Assembly (NCBI GenBank): GCA_900074725.1
Contig: LT598461.1
Coordinates: forward strand, 744,001-808,000
Source: Lachancea dasiensis
Lineage: Eukaryota; Ascomycota; Saccharomycetes; Saccharomycetales; Saccharomycetaceae
Direction: 5' to 3'
DNA: 64,000 bases
Part shown: positions 36,968-47,694 of the stretch, in pieces
Position numbering within the stretch: position 1 is the stretch's first letter
How the letters are laid out: every line of letters begins with the position of its first letter
The notes under the pieces: generated by a model
The model's database searches: none
What the model was told of the DNA's origin: nothing
What the model saw: the letters and a program-made list of their open reading frames with translations, nothing else
Position numbers and translations under genes: made by a program

Positions 36968-39900
36968 ATGAGCGCTTCACCGGTAATTTTGCATAGTGAT
37001 GATGGTAATCTGGAAGCACCACAAATCCGCAAAAGGGTCTCCCAGGGAGCTAGCGAGGATGCTGATGGTCCGAAGGCTAAGCGCAAAAGTGTGAAGAATG
37101 AAGAACAGAACCTCTCTCCGGTAGAACCTGTAAATGCCACTACTAAAGAACAATCGCTGGCAAGTAGTAATAGCTCTAATGGCGCCAAGAATAAGCGTAA
37201 AAGTACATCTGAGGGAAACTATGAAAAAAGCACATCAGGAGAAACAAAGCTGGCCACGTCAGCTCCTGCGGGGCCAACCGGTCACAGACCAGTCACGTCG
37301 TGTACGCACTGCCGACAGCACAAGATCAAATGCAATGCAAGCGAAAAGTTTCCGGCAGCTTGTTCTCGGTGCGAGCGCATGGGTCTTACGTGTGAGGTTG
37401 ATCCTCAGTTCAAGCCCAAAAAGGGATCTCAGCTCCAGAGCCTGCGTAACGACGTGGACGAGCTGAAACTCAAAGTCGAATGCCTGGCATACAATGAAAG
37501 TCTAATTGCACGAGCTCTTGAAAAGACGGAGTGGGGCCAAAAACTTTTGCAGAGCGTGAAGTTGGCCGGGCGTCCCGCTAGACGCACGGGCGAGCTCCGT
37601 CCGAAGGGGCCTTTGCCGGTCCTGGGGAGGTCTTCGTCACAACCCAAGATCAGTGTCCAAACATATCTGGCTCAAGAGCCACAACTCTTGCATCGGAGCA
37701 CTGGGGCTGGGCTCAAAGACTCGGCGGTTGCGGAGGACGAATCTGAGAGCACTCGGATGGCCCTGCTCACAGATCCCACACTTTTGAACGATGATACCCT
37801 TCCACCGGTGCTAAGAACTGCTCTGAAGCACCATGCATTAAAATACTCAGGCTCACACGACGTCATTAGCCAAAGCAGAAGTCGAAGCATGACACCCGAC
37901 AATACTGGGAGTGGAGAAACAATTGGAACTAAGCCCCACGTTGTTGCCACTACAAGTGCCACACAGCCCTTGGTTTCTCCACAGGCCGGAATAGACGAGT
38001 TTGTTCTCGGTGACGTAAGGATCTCCATCTCTAGGGCAGAAGAGTTGCACAAAGTTTTCGTTGAGTCATTTCTGCCGTATTTCCCAATCATGTATTCCAA
38101 CAGCGCCACTGAACTTTACTCACAATCACAGCTTCTCTTCTGGACGGTGATACTCACAGCTTGTCTATCAGAGCCCGAACCGACTCTTTACAATCAGTTG
38201 GCTTCACTGATTAAGCAGCTGGCTATAGAAACCTGTTGGATCCGCACTCCGAGATCTACGCATATATCACAGGCACTGTTGATCCTTTGCAATTGGCCGC
38301 TGCCCAATGAAAAAGTCTTGGACGATTGCTCGTATAGATTTGTCGGGCTGGCAAAGTCTTTATCATTCCAGCTCGGTTTACATCGTGGGAAATTCATGTC
38401 AGAATTTAGCAGGACTCAAACTTCCATGCCAGACGCAGAAAAATGGAGAACTCGTACGTGGCTGGGGATTTTTTTCACCGAGCAAAGTTGGGCGAGTATT
38501 TTGGGTTTGCCACCAACTTCCAGGAACGATTACTTGGTAGAAATGGCTCGACTTCAAGAGGATGAAGGTATCGTACCCACAAGATTCCGTCGACTAATAT
38601 GTCTTGCCAACTATCAAGCAGAACTTTGTGAAACCGTTGGGTCGAGCGTGTCATCTCCGGATGGTCTGCTGGACGCAAAGGAGAGACCAAAAGCTCTGGA
38701 TACCATGGAGAAAGAGCTCGACAGATTAAGGTTGACGTTGAAGTTCGAAGAGGATACGGTGACAGAAATCTACTATTTATACGTACAACTCATGATTTGC
38801 TGTTTTGCATTCCTTCCTGGCACTTCTACCGACCATCAAAAGCAGTACGTCGAAAAGGCATACTTGAGTGCTACAAAAGTTGTTACACTGTTAACAAAAC
38901 TGTTAGAAAGATCGAATCTGATTCAACTACCGATCTATGTTCGACAAAGTGTAACCTATTCCGCCTTAATTCTTTTCAAGTTACAACTTACGCCATTATT
39001 GGCCGACAAGCATGTGGACTCCGCCCGCCAATCAATTGTGACCGTTCACCGGCTATGCAGGAATCAACTAACAGCGTGGACCGCAAGTGTGGAAAATGAC
39101 ATTTCCAGAACCGCCGGTGTTTTAGAGAAATTGAACTTTGTGTTGATATCACAACCAGAGATATTCATTGAGAGCGAAGGAATCATATCACGGATGAGAT
39201 CCCATCTAACTGGAACCTTGTTTTACGACTTAGTGTGGTGCATCCATGAAGCTCGTAGACGACAAAATGACTCAGCATCTGGTAAAGAAGAGACGAAAAT
39301 GGTAGATGTTCAAGATGATGCTCGCTCAAAAAGGAAGCTTTTCCCTTTACCATTCTACAACCAAATTTCAAAAGAAGACTTTGAAACAATCACAAAAACC
39401 ACTCCTGGTGGCACTACGATAACCACCTTGGTTCCCACCGAAAACGCAATACAGCAGGCAAAGAAACTGGCCAAAAGTCAAGGAAACCGAAAGGGGCCAA
39501 TTAAATACATCAATGGGATCCCAATCTCTGTACTCGACGAGACGGGAAGCATGAAATTCGATGCTGCCAGTATGGCAACCCCCGGAGTCGCATTATGCTC
39601 GGACGTGTCGTCGCCACATACACCTTACAACTCGTCAAAACCAAGCGCTACGACAGAGGATGTTATGCCCAGGTCTCCTTCCCTGTTCACCCAACCAATG
39701 CAACGTTCTGCCAGCACACCAGCAGTTGCAGAGCCGTCCACTGGTGGACGGCGCGTCACTAGCATTTCGCCCTCATTAGTTTCTGGAAATACCAATTCTC
39801 TGTTTGCTGTTAACAGCACAGGCCTACCACCCTTGGCAACAAATAAGGCTGCCTCTCCGGATTTTGTTCCACCAGGGCCTCCATTGTTGCCTTCGAACTC

Positions 39901-40129
39901 GTTTTCAACCTTCAACATGTTCTTGAACGAAGAAAGTGGGCTCAACAGCAATAGTGCCACCAACACCCATCATGGAGCCACTCCAGTCCCCACTCAAATT
40001 TTCTCTAAACAGTCATCGGAGTTAAACATGTTTTTTCAGGCGCAGAGCGCTGGTTGGATGGAACGGAATAGTGCCAGCGATGACGATTTTCTTGGCTGGT
40101 TCGATATCAATATGGCCCCGGAGTTTTAG
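36968..40129 (+). CDS. SEF1: Sef1, Zn2Cys6 transcription factor
   Basis: A 1053-residue fungal zinc-cluster transcription factor (YBL066C). The DNA-binding domain at about residues 112-142 has the six cysteines spaced C-X2-C-X6-C-X9-C-X2-C-X6-C, from CTHCRQHKIKC to CSRCERMGLTC, followed by a linker and a short coiled coil (LRNDVDELKLKVECLAYNE). The middle homology region lies around residues 370-680. The C-terminal 230 residues are Ser/Thr/Pro/Asn-rich and end with an acidic patch (SASDDDFLGWFDINMAPEF), probably the activation domain. In Candida albicans Sef1 activates iron uptake; the role in this clade is not established. The start at 36968 (MSASPVIL) is preferred to an in-frame ATG 24 codons upstream. 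Confidence 0.92.
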   Translation: MSASPVILHSDDGNLEAPQIRKRVSQGASEDADGPKAKRKSVKNEEQNLSPVEPVNATTKEQSLASSNSSNGAKNKRKSTSEGNYEKSTSGETKLATSAPAGPTGHRPVTSCTHCRQHKIKCNASEKFPAACSRCERMGLTCEVDPQFKPKKGSQLQSLRNDVDELKLKVECLAYNESLIARALEKTEWGQKLLQSVKLAGRPARRTGELRPKGPLPVLGRSSSQPKISVQTYLAQEPQLLHRSTGAGLKDSAVAEDESESTRMALLTDPTLLNDDTLPPVLRTALKHHALKYSGSHDVISQSRSRSMTPDNTGSGETIGTKPHVVATTSATQPLVSPQAGIDEFVLGDVRISISRAEELHKVFVESFLPYFPIMYSNSATELYSQSQLLFWTVILTACLSEPEPTLYNQLASLIKQLAIETCWIRTPRSTHISQALLILCNWPLPNEKVLDDCSYRFVGLAKSLSFQLGLHRGKFMSEFSRTQTSMPDAEKWRTRTWLGIFFTEQSWASILGLPPTSRNDYLVEMARLQEDEGIVPTRFRRLICLANYQAELCETVGSSVSSPDGLLDAKERPKALDTMEKELDRLRLTLKFEEDTVTEIYYLYVQLMICCFAFLPGTSTDHQKQYVEKAYLSATKVVTLLTKLLERSNLIQLPIYVRQSVTYSALILFKLQLTPLLADKHVDSARQSIVTVHRLCRNQLTAWTASVENDISRTAGVLEKLNFVLISQPEIFIESEGIISRMRSHLTGTLFYDLVWCIHEARRRQNDSASGKEETKMVDVQDDARSKRKLFPLPFYNQISKEDFETITKTTPGGTTITTLVPTENAIQQAKKLAKSQGNRKGPIKYINGIPISVLDETGSMKFDAASMATPGVALCSDVSSPHTPYNSSKPSATTEDVMPRSPSLFTQPMQRSASTPAVAEPSTGGRRVTSISPSLVSGNTNSLFAVNSTGLPPLATNKAASPDFVPPGPPLLPSNSFSTFNMFLNEESGLNSNSATNTHHGATPVPTQIFSKQSSELNMFFQAQSAGWMERNSASDDDFLGWFDINMAPEF

Positions 40130-40402
40130 GAAGATGCAAGATATAGAGCAGATACGTATTTATTATTCACAGGCATGGTCAAACACCGAGAGTTTTCGTA
40201 AAGATAAGTTCATAGGCCTACGTACAGCGAGCACATGAAGAATATTATGGTATGAGAAACATAACAGCCTACTCCTAACGTTAGATAGGGAAGGGCATTT
40301 TGCGTGGACAGGAAGATCTACACAGCCTACGTACCAGAGCGAGGATCATGTGACAGATAAGCACCAACGATACACAAAACTGCCTGCTGTTTCACAACTC
40401 GT
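40130..40402. other. Intergenic region SEF1-tRNA-His
   Basis: About 270 bp of SEF1 3' flank and tRNA 5' flank. No LTR or other insertion, often found upstream of yeast tRNA genes, is visible. Confidence 0.45.
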
Positions 40403-40474
40403 GCCATTTTAGTATAGTGGTTAGTACACATCGTTGTGGCCGATGAAACCCTGGTTCGATTCTAGGAAATGGCA
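40403..40474 (+). tRNA. tRNA-His (anticodon GTG)
   Basis: A full 72-nt cloverleaf. The acceptor arms GCCATTT and AAATGGC pair over 7 bp, with discriminator A at 40474. The anticodon arm CATCG/CGATG carries loop TTGTGGC, anticodon GTG at 40436-40438. Internal promoters are visible as the A box (TAGTATAGTGG) and the B box (GGTTCGATTCT). There is no intron. A T-rich Pol III terminator follows at once (40475-40478 and 40480-40485). The sequence closely matches S. cerevisiae tRNA-His(GUG); the extra 5' G typical of tRNA-His is added by Thg1 and need not be encoded. Confidence 0.97.
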
Positions 40475-41197
40475 TTTTATTTTTTACTTTGCTTCGTGAA
40501 AATTCGTTGCATCTTGCGCTGGATATCGTCTGACCATGCAAGAAGCACCATTCCCTCTGCCTTCGGGGGAGAGCCATCTCTGGAAATGAGCTAGCCAACG
40601 GGCCAGTGAACCCTGTCATGTTTCGGAAGACATTCATCCCACCCAGTCACGTGACTTCCATGTGATCTCGTACTCTATTACTGCCCCGCAATTATATCAA
40701 AATCGAAATTGACCGTTAGCGGGCCCTCATTCACGAAACCCCGTAACGACCGAAAGAAAGAGCTCGCTGCGCTGTAAGAAGATCGACCTGCAGTTCAGGT
40801 GATGAATGAAAGTCTCGAATCTATCTTACATGACGCTTCTGTCGTGCATTCGATAAAGCGTCTGGCTTTCAACTTCGCGCTCGGCTCATAGGCTAACAAA
40901 GGCGGCAGCGGACTAGAGAGATCATCTCGTACAACGTGGGCCTTCGATTGTCTAATAATTTTTTTCCAGAATGGCTAACCATCAGGCGCATTCGTATAAC
41001 ATTACTCATGAACAGTTCAGCCGGGGAAACGAAGTATCTCAGTTTAGATAACTTCATTGTTTCTCCGGCCATCAAAGCCACAGTAGTATCAAAGTGCAGT
41101 AGTGCACGGATAATTGAAGATCATAGATAGAATCTGCGGAGTTGAATTTTAGGTGGCTTTTTTGGCTGTCCGAAAGCGCCTATAGGAGAGACGAAAG
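40475..41197. other. Intergenic region tRNA-His-UBP
   Basis: About 720 bp with the tRNA terminator at its left end and the UBP promoter at its right. Short ORFs of 62-81 codons are present on both strands without family resemblance. Nothing else is recognisable. Confidence 0.45.
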
Positions 41198-43333
41198 ATG
41201 TCGTTCAAAAAGTGGCTTTCGAAGAACGACAAAGCTACCAAGTCGAAGGTTAAGTCGGCGGATTCAGCCCTCCAGCAACCTGTCTCGAGCGGCTCGGTGC
41301 TAGAATCGAGCTTCGAACCGAACAGCTCACAGAGTGGGGCGTCGACCGGAGAGAAGTTACTGAATGCCGTTGGACTCGGTGATACGAATGCCAAGGTAAG
41401 TTCCACTCCAGATGCTCAGGCACCTCTTCTGGCGCACAATGGCCATCATGGACAGATCCAAAAGGTGAGTGGGGCTCCCCTGGAGGGTGCTTCCGGCCTG
41501 GCTTTCGACCCCAGTGATCCAGAAGACCTCGAGGCTGAGTACGATTTATTTCCGCTCGTACGCCCCCAGGTCACTGAGCTGATGCCTTATGGAGATGGGT
41601 CTAACAAGGTGTTTGGCTATGAAAATTTTGGAAACACCTGTTACTGCAACTCAGTCCTTCAAGTGCTGTATAACTTGTCAGAGTTGCGCACTAACGTCTT
41701 AGAAAAACCAGTCACGAACTCAGCCTACCCGCGAAAGCGAAAATCCGAAATGCCAGGATTGAAACCACGCATATTCGACGATACTAGTTTCTTACCGCAC
41801 AATTGTGCAAACGATCATTCTAAAAAGTCAACGTCAGGCAGCAGTAATGGAAGTCATTCAAGCCCGAAAGAGCCAGGTCCCAGGAAAAATTCGGCGCCAC
41901 AATCCAGGGATAGAGAGGTTTTGAGATCTGCCATGAGCTCTCGAAGCGTCAGGTCGCAAAGTTCAGCTACGGTTCATGGTACCGTGATGCCCTCTGATGC
42001 AATTACAGAGAAACTCCACGAAGGTTATACAAGAATAGTGGTGGGTAGAGTGACAAGTAAGCACAGCGGAAGGTGTACACAAGAGGGCTCGAGTAATGCT
42101 CCGGCAACTGTTGCGGAAGAGTCAGCACAGTCGTCATTTTCCGATTTGTCTACTGCATCCACAACTAGACCGGAAGATGCCTCCAGTGAGGAAAGGAAGA
42201 AAGCAGCTTTGATCAGAGGTCCCGTCATAAATGTGGATCATTCGTTGAGTACGTCGCAAGGTGAAAAAACAGGGCTCTTCACCGCGCTAAAAGATGTTTA
42301 CGAAAGCATAGCAGAGAACAAACACCTAAGCGGCGTTGTAGCGCCCACACAGTTTGTGGAGACCCTGAAACGAGAGAATGTCCTTTTCAGGTCCATGATG
42401 CATCAGGATGCTCATGAATTTCTAAACTTCTTGCTCAACGAAATGAGCGACTACTTAGAGAGTGATGCTCAAGCGACGGGTCAAAAACCCTCAAATTTTG
42501 TTGAGCAGCTCTTCAAAGGTACAATGACAAATCGCACGAGATGTTTGACTTGCGATAATGTCACACATCGCGACGAGCCGTTCTTAGATTTTGCAATTGA
42601 GGTACAAGGCGATGGAGAAACTGACATTGAGACAACTTTGTCTGATTACCATCAGAGAGAGATGCTCAACGGAGCTAATAAATTCTACTGTGATGAGTGT
42701 TGCGGTCTTCAAGAAGCCGAAAGGATTGTAGGGATAAAGCAGCTACCCTTTTACTTTGGTCTGCACATGAAACGGTTCAAGTACTCTGAAAAGCAGAATT
42801 GTAACATCAAATTGTTCAACAAAATTCACTACCCGTTAAATTTAAAAGTTTGCTCTACCTTTGACTCATCGGTTTGCAAATGGTACGAGTTGATTGGGCT
42901 TGTTGTTCATATGGGTGGAGGTCCCCATCATGGCCATTACGTCTCGCTTTGCAAGACCGAAAAATTTGGCTGGTTGTTATATGACGATGAAACCGTAGAA
43001 ACCGTGAATGAATCCACAGTTTTGAAATTTGTGGGTAATTCAGACGACCTCACAACAGCGTACCTCCTTTTTTATAGAGAAGTACCCCTCGGCAATGAAG
43101 ATACGAGTGGGAATGAGGCGCGGCATGACTATAGCGAAAGTGTTGATCAGTTGATAAAACTTGATGACAAGATCAGAACGAAGTTGGAAATCAATAGAGT
43201 CGATCAAGCTGGTGTACTAGATGAGATACCCGATAAGCGCAGCATAGAGCACAATATGTCGGGGAAGTTTTCTAACAAAAACTCTAAGAGGCGTTCCCGC
43301 TTATTTAGCTTCAAAAAGTCGGCAAGGGATTAA
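41198..43333 (+). CDS. UBP13: Ubiquitin-specific protease (Ubp9/Ubp13)
   Basis: A 711-residue deubiquitinase of the USP class, single counterpart of S. cerevisiae UBP13 (YBL067C) and UBP9 (YER098W), which act with Duf1 on mitochondrial and other substrates. The Cys box is GNTCYCNSVLQVLYN with catalytic C148. The His box is GGGPHHGHYVSL with H580, followed by WLLYDDETVE. The QQD-like box reads MMHQDAHEFLNFLLNEM, and zinc-finger cysteine pairs appear in TRCLTCDN and FYCDECCG. A Ser-rich insertion of about 190 residues sits between the Cys box and the QQD-like box, as in the S. cerevisiae pair. The C-terminal tail is basic (KNSKRRSRLFSFKKSARD). Convergent with PRS. Confidence 0.94.
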   Translation: MSFKKWLSKNDKATKSKVKSADSALQQPVSSGSVLESSFEPNSSQSGASTGEKLLNAVGLGDTNAKVSSTPDAQAPLLAHNGHHGQIQKVSGAPLEGASGLAFDPSDPEDLEAEYDLFPLVRPQVTELMPYGDGSNKVFGYENFGNTCYCNSVLQVLYNLSELRTNVLEKPVTNSAYPRKRKSEMPGLKPRIFDDTSFLPHNCANDHSKKSTSGSSNGSHSSPKEPGPRKNSAPQSRDREVLRSAMSSRSVRSQSSATVHGTVMPSDAITEKLHEGYTRIVVGRVTSKHSGRCTQEGSSNAPATVAEESAQSSFSDLSTASTTRPEDASSEERKKAALIRGPVINVDHSLSTSQGEKTGLFTALKDVYESIAENKHLSGVVAPTQFVETLKRENVLFRSMMHQDAHEFLNFLLNEMSDYLESDAQATGQKPSNFVEQLFKGTMTNRTRCLTCDNVTHRDEPFLDFAIEVQGDGETDIETTLSDYHQREMLNGANKFYCDECCGLQEAERIVGIKQLPFYFGLHMKRFKYSEKQNCNIKLFNKIHYPLNLKVCSTFDSSVCKWYELIGLVVHMGGGPHHGHYVSLCKTEKFGWLLYDDETVETVNESTVLKFVGNSDDLTTAYLLFYREVPLGNEDTSGNEARHDYSESVDQLIKLDDKIRTKLEINRVDQAGVLDEIPDKRSIEHNMSGKFSNKNSKRRSRLFSFKKSARD

Positions 43334-43451
43334 AAGTACAAGTATAGAGATTTTCATTAGCTGGTCATCCAGTAAATAGGAACGAGCATTATTTAGGCGC
43401 GTAAGAATTTTTGTGATTTTGAGGTAACAAAATATTACAATTCAGAGCAGA

Positions 43452-44405
43452 TCATTGGGCATGAGTGAATAGATACGAGACACTTTCACCATTGTGCAGT
43501 CTACGAATAGCCTCTGCCAGGGTAGGACTTATATCTATTTGGTCACAGATAGACAAGTTCAAGTCAATCGGTAATGTGTTTGTGCAGACCATTCTGGAAA
43601 TTTTGCTATGATACAGCTTCTCCTTTGCCGAGCCTGAAAAGATACCATGCGTTACAACAGCTAGGACTTCCTTAGCGCCATTTTCAAATAAAGTGTCGCA
43701 CGCCTTAACTAACGTACCACATGTGTCAGCCATGTCGTCAACCAAGATACACGACTTACCTTTGACATCACCGACCAATACCATTCTAGAAACCTCATTG
43801 GCTTTTTGTCTCTCCTTATGTATCAGAGCAAAATTTAGATCAAGCTTATCGGCGATGGACGCTACTCTTTTCGCACCACCAGCATCGGGTGACACCAAAA
43901 TAGCATTATTGAAGTCGGTTTTGGTTCTAATATAGTTCAGCACGCTAGGTTCGGCATATAGATTATCAACTGGTATGTGAAAGAACCCCTGGATTTGTGA
44001 GGCATGCAAATCCATGGTAATGACATGATCGCAGCCGGCAGTCTCCAGCAGATTAGCTACCAATTTGGCAGTAATTGGAGCACGGCTTTTATCTTTCTTA
44101 TCCTGACGAGCGTATGGGAAATTAGGGATGACGGCTGTTATTCTTCTGGCCGACGCCGTCTTACAGGCGTGGATTAGGATCAGCAACTCCATCAAGAAGT
44201 CATTTATTTCTTGCTGGCCAGTTCCTGTTTGAATGATGTATACGTCTTCGTCACGAATACTCTCGCCTATAGTCACCGATGTCTCCTTATTGGAATATTG
44301 GTACACTCCAATTTTGGATAACCGCAGGCCCAGCTGTTTGGCTATTTTTTCGGCGAGTTCAGGATGCGAGTTCCCAGATAAGAGTTTGATGCTGTTTGAA
44401 GCCAT
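43452..44405 (-). CDS. PRS4: Ribose-phosphate pyrophosphokinase (Prs2/Prs4)
   Basis: A 317-residue PRPP synthetase subunit, counterpart of PRS4 (YBL068W) and PRS2 (YER099C). It makes 5-phosphoribosyl-1-pyrophosphate for purine, pyrimidine, His and Trp synthesis and joins other Prs subunits in mixed complexes. Visible signatures are the start [17 protein letters not shown], the PRPP-synthase signature around [20 protein letters not shown], the flexible loop [18 protein letters not shown], and the PRPP-binding loop [15 protein letters not shown]. The first two blocks contain the ATP and Mg-binding His and Asp. There are no inserted non-homologous regions of the kind found in Prs1 and Prs5, in keeping with the Prs2-4 type. 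Convergent with UBP. Confidence 0.95.
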   Translation of the reverse strand: MASNSIKLLSGNSHPELAEKIAKQLGLRLSKIGVYQYSNKETSVTIGESIRDEDVYIIQTGTGQQEINDFLMELLILIHACKTASARRITAVIPNFPYARQDKKDKSRAPITAKLVANLLETAGCDHVITMDLHASQIQGFFHIPVDNLYAEPSVLNYIRTKTDFNNAILVSPDAGGAKRVASIADKLDLNFALIHKERQKANEVSRMVLVGDVKGKSCILVDDMADTCGTLVKACDTLFENGAKEVLAVVTHGIFSGSAKEKLYHSKISRMVCTNTLPIDLNLSICDQIDISPTLAEAIRRLHNGESVSYLFTHAQ

Positions 44406-45505
44406 CGTTCGGTAAAAATTCGTAGTTGACTTTCTAGCGAAGCTTAAACGGAATACACGATAAGCAGGAACGCAGAGGTTTTCGACTCTATGATCTCAAG
44501 CTTTCTATGGCACTCGACCGATGCCGTCAGGTTGGTCACTTCAAGTTTTCATTAGCACTGCCAATTTGGATGCTCCCTGTGAGCACCGGACACGGCGGAA
44601 CGGTTCTAGCGCGCGCCGTCGTTATACATGACGCCTTGTAAAAAGTGTCAAAGCCGCCTGTTGAGCGCTCCAGGAGCGTCCATACCGTCTCACTTGGCTC
44701 GATATGTTCCATCTTCTTCTTTGTCTGATTTTGACGTTATGGTAGCTTACATTTGGTTCCAAACACGAGCAATCGCGGGTGACGGGATCGGCGACCTTTG
44801 CTTCTCTATGCCCAGCTCACTGGCTGAAATGGGCATATTGAAAGTTTTGGGCGAGCAGCTCTCCTTCAGGCTAGTCGAATCGTGCGTCCCATCGTGGGAA
44901 TTACAACGTGCAACTAACAAAGACGATATCACGATGGACAAGGCGTAGAGGTCTAGGGGCAATTGCAAGCTCGGTACATCCTATAGAGGCATAGGGGTAA
45001 GTTTGATATGGTCACTGCGACTATCCGGATAGTACACTCTGCATGCTGACAATTCGAGAGGATTGTCACGGCCCATTAGGTTGCCGTCTCCACCGACCAA
45101 AGTCTTTAAGTACCCGAAAACACTTTACCCAGGGGTCAGTCAGCTCCGCAACATTCAAATCGACTCACCAGGTAGCTTGGACTAGCTTGTTGAAAAATGC
45201 TTATTTCTGTCAAGTACCTGGTCTGCCTGAGTGTCCACTTACGTGGCTTGGAGTACCAATGCTCTCAGACAGTGCCATTTAATAGTCTTCGATGCCAGAT
45301 GCAGACTGGAAACAAATCTATCTTTGTTTATAGATGGTAATATTGTGGATATCGATTTCAGGTATAATCTGGAGTCGTATATTGATTCAATTTATTAATT
45401 TACGATGTTGCACACGTATTCTTCCAAAGAAACACTCAAGGAACAAGGTACTAGAAGGGCTAACCCTAGCTATTGAAAGGCCCCTCGTCTTCTTTAACAG
45501 GCACT
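44406..45505. other. Intergenic region PRS-UBC6
   Basis: A 1.1-kb divergent region. The longest frame is 106 codons at 44628-44948, starting MTPCKKCQSRLL with a CXXC pair; I do not recognise it, and the opposite strand is open too. Just before the UBC6 ATG, GCTAAC and TTTAACAG resemble a branch and acceptor, but no good donor is seen. No RNA gene or repeat was found. Confidence 0.45.
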
Positions 45506-46243
45506 ATGGCTACCAGGCAAGCACAGAAAAGGCTGACCAAAGAATACAAATCTATGGTGGAAAACCCACCTCCGTTTATAATGGCACAACCCAACGAGGA
45601 CAATATCTTAGAGTGGCACTATGTGATTTCAGGGCCTCCAGAAACCCCTTATCACGGTGGTCAGTACCATGGGACACTTGTTTTTCCATCAGATTACCCG
45701 TTCAGGCCACCAGCGATAAGGATGGTGACGCCCAGCGGGCGGTTCAAAGAAGACACACGGCTATGTCTGTCTATGAGTGACTACCATCCAGACACTTGGA
45801 ATCCATCCTGGTCTGTTGCCACGATTTTGACTGGGCTGCTGAGTTTCATGACCGGAAACGAGAGCACCACAGGGGCGATCACAACTACGCCAGACCATAA
45901 GAAGAAGATGGCAAGAGCCTCCAAAGAGTTCAATGCCTACAAGAACGCACGTTTTAAAGCGGTATTCCCAGACCTCGTCAAAGAAAATATTGCGTATTTT
46001 GAAGAGCTGAAAAGGACAGGAGCGCAAAATCTGGGTGACCAGGATAGAGATGTGCTGGAAGAGGCTGCTAAAGAACAAGCAATCAACCTTTCGGATATTA
46101 CTGATCCAGAGGACAGAATTAGAGTGGAGGAGGAGTTGTTAAAGCTTAAGAGGTCGCAAACGAGAAAGAATGAGGCCAGCAGGTCCACGCTGTACATTTT
46201 TTTTGCGATTGCGCTTTTAGTCGTTGGCCTTATCGTGAAATAG
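45506..46243 (+). CDS. UBC6: Ubc6, ER-anchored ubiquitin-conjugating enzyme
   Basis: A 245-residue E2 of ER-associated degradation that works with the Doa10 ligase (YER100W). The UBC fold spans about residues 5-160, starting MATRQAQKRLTKEYKSMVEN. The catalytic cysteine is C87 in DTRLCLSMSDYHPDTWNPSW, and this distinctive stretch around the Cys is a Ubc6 hallmark. The HPN motif of common E2s is absent, as is normal for this class. A C-terminal tail anchor (STLYIFFAIALLVVGLIVK) ends the protein, placing the catalytic domain in the cytosol. The start at 45506 gives the family N-terminus; an in-frame ATG 11 codons upstream is not supported. Confidence 0.97.
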   Translation: MATRQAQKRLTKEYKSMVENPPPFIMAQPNEDNILEWHYVISGPPETPYHGGQYHGTLVFPSDYPFRPPAIRMVTPSGRFKEDTRLCLSMSDYHPDTWNPSWSVATILTGLLSFMTGNESTTGAITTTPDHKKKMARASKEFNAYKNARFKAVFPDLVKENIAYFEELKRTGAQNLGDQDRDVLEEAAKEQAINLSDITDPEDRIRVEEELLKLKRSQTRKNEASRSTLYIFFAIALLVVGLIVK

Positions 46244-46410
46244 AGTGTTACACTGGGGGACTCGAAATTTCTGCAAGATGGACAGACAGTACAGACAAAA
46301 ACTAAACAACATTTATACGGAGTTTACAGAGCTTGACACATAAAATATATAAAGCAAACAAAATCGTTATCATAAAGTCACAAGCTATTACGCGTTAAAA
46401 ACAATAATTC

Positions 46411-47694
46411 CTAGAACTTCTCCACTTCAAGTATGACCTTCCCATGGCAATGACCGGATTTCACGTACTCCAATGCCTTATCGAAATTCTTCCAGTCGTA
46501 GACCTTGTCCACGATGCACTTCACTACCTCACTCTCAACAAGTTCTGCACATTTCTCGGCCCAGTCATTCTTTGTAGCGTATTTTGCGTTTGGATCAAAA
46601 TGAAAGTGCGTGTAATCGAATGTCCATAGCATTTTACCAAAAATCTTTCTCGCACCAGCACTTGGGTTATCCCAAGCATTGTAGACATCGCTAGAATAAT
46701 TAGCTTTGTAATCTCCCACAGTTGTGACGTATGCTCCATTCTTGGAAAGTAACGAGTCTGTATGACTTATGAGTTGGTAACCACCGACAAAGTCAAGGAT
46801 AATGCTGAACTTGCCTTGGTCGTATGGGATTGAAATCGGCTGGCCTGAAGTAGCGTCGTAGCTGATAGTTTCACGATTACTAATCATGTCTTGGAGAGGC
46901 TTGTGGATTTGTCTAGAATGCATCACGTAGTTCACAAATATCAGTTCATCGCATAAATCTGGAAAATAGGATTTCAGCAGCGTGGCACCATATTCTGAAC
47001 ACAACAGAACCAGTTTGTTAGGAATTCGGTAATGGTACTTCAGTAGCTGAATGGCAAAGATGGCCACGCTCGTAGTACCTCCGTTAATTAAAACGTTTGA
47101 TTTCTCTGTGAGCTGGCCCTTAGCCTCCAGTGCGTCAAGGATATTAAATGCCGCACCCAAACAATACAATGTGCCCGCAGCAGCTTGAAAACCAATATTG
47201 GAAGGCTTTTTCAAAATAACATCTTTCGAAGGTGTAACTAAGATGGAGCTTTGCGCCGTTCCGAAACCCAAGTTAGGGTGGTAAAACAGCCCATATACCT
47301 CATCGCCCTCTTTCCACTGGCCACGCTGTCCGGCGCCAACTTCGATGATAACTCCGCTAAATTCACGCCCTAGGCCAACTTCACGATTCATATTACGCGT
47401 GTAACTGTTCATAATTTTGAGATCAACTGGATTTAAACCTGCGTTCCGGACTTGCACTACTAGTTTGTCGCTAGGTATGGGCGTTTTGATCTTGGTTTCG
47501 TAGGAGAACTGGGGTGGGATGTGCTTTGAGAAAAAAACCAGGTTCTTCACTGGAATATATTTAACATGTCTCAGCGGTCTCGGAACTCTTTTCATCAACT
47601 CCTCTTGGGGAATTTCCTTCGGAGTGGGCACTTCATGCTCGATGGTTTGAGACCTCAAGAACTCGTCTCTTTTAGCTAAGACCTTGTCGGTCAT
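46411..47694 (-). CDS. AST1: Ast1/Ast2, dehydrogenase-like protein for Pma1 targeting
   Basis: A 427-residue protein of the medium-chain dehydrogenase/reductase fold, counterpart of AST1 (YBL069W) and AST2 (YER101C). In S. cerevisiae these help the Pma1 proton pump reach the plasma membrane and associate with lipid rafts. The GroES-like half contains VRNAGLNPVDLKIMNSYTR and GLGREFSGVIIEVGAGQRG; the nucleotide-binding half contains NVLINGGTTSVAIFAIQLL. The cysteines that bind zinc in classic alcohol dehydrogenases are absent, so it belongs to the zinc-free branch. Enzymatic activity has not been shown for the family. It converges with UBC6 with 167 bp between stops. Confidence 0.93.
   Translation of the reverse strand: MTDKVLAKRDEFLRSQTIEHEVPTPKEIPQEELMKRVPRPLRHVKYIPVKNLVFFSKHIPPQFSYETKIKTPIPSDKLVVQVRNAGLNPVDLKIMNSYTRNMNREVGLGREFSGVIIEVGAGQRGQWKEGDEVYGLFYHPNLGFGTAQSSILVTPSKDVILKKPSNIGFQAAAGTLYCLGAAFNILDALEAKGQLTEKSNVLINGGTTSVAIFAIQLLKYHYRIPNKLVLLCSEYGATLLKSYFPDLCDELIFVNYVMHSRQIHKPLQDMISNRETISYDATSGQPISIPYDQGKFSIILDFVGGYQLISHTDSLLSKNGAYVTTVGDYKANYSSDVYNAWDNPSAGARKIFGKMLWTFDYTHFHFDPNAKYATKNDWAEKCAELVESEVVKCIVDKVYDWKNFDKALEYVKSGHCHGKVILEVEKF

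Noticed and set aside
45440-45505. A possible 5' UTR intron before UBC6 (GCTAAC then TTTAACAG)
   Set aside because: No GTATGT-like donor could be found at a sensible distance upstream.
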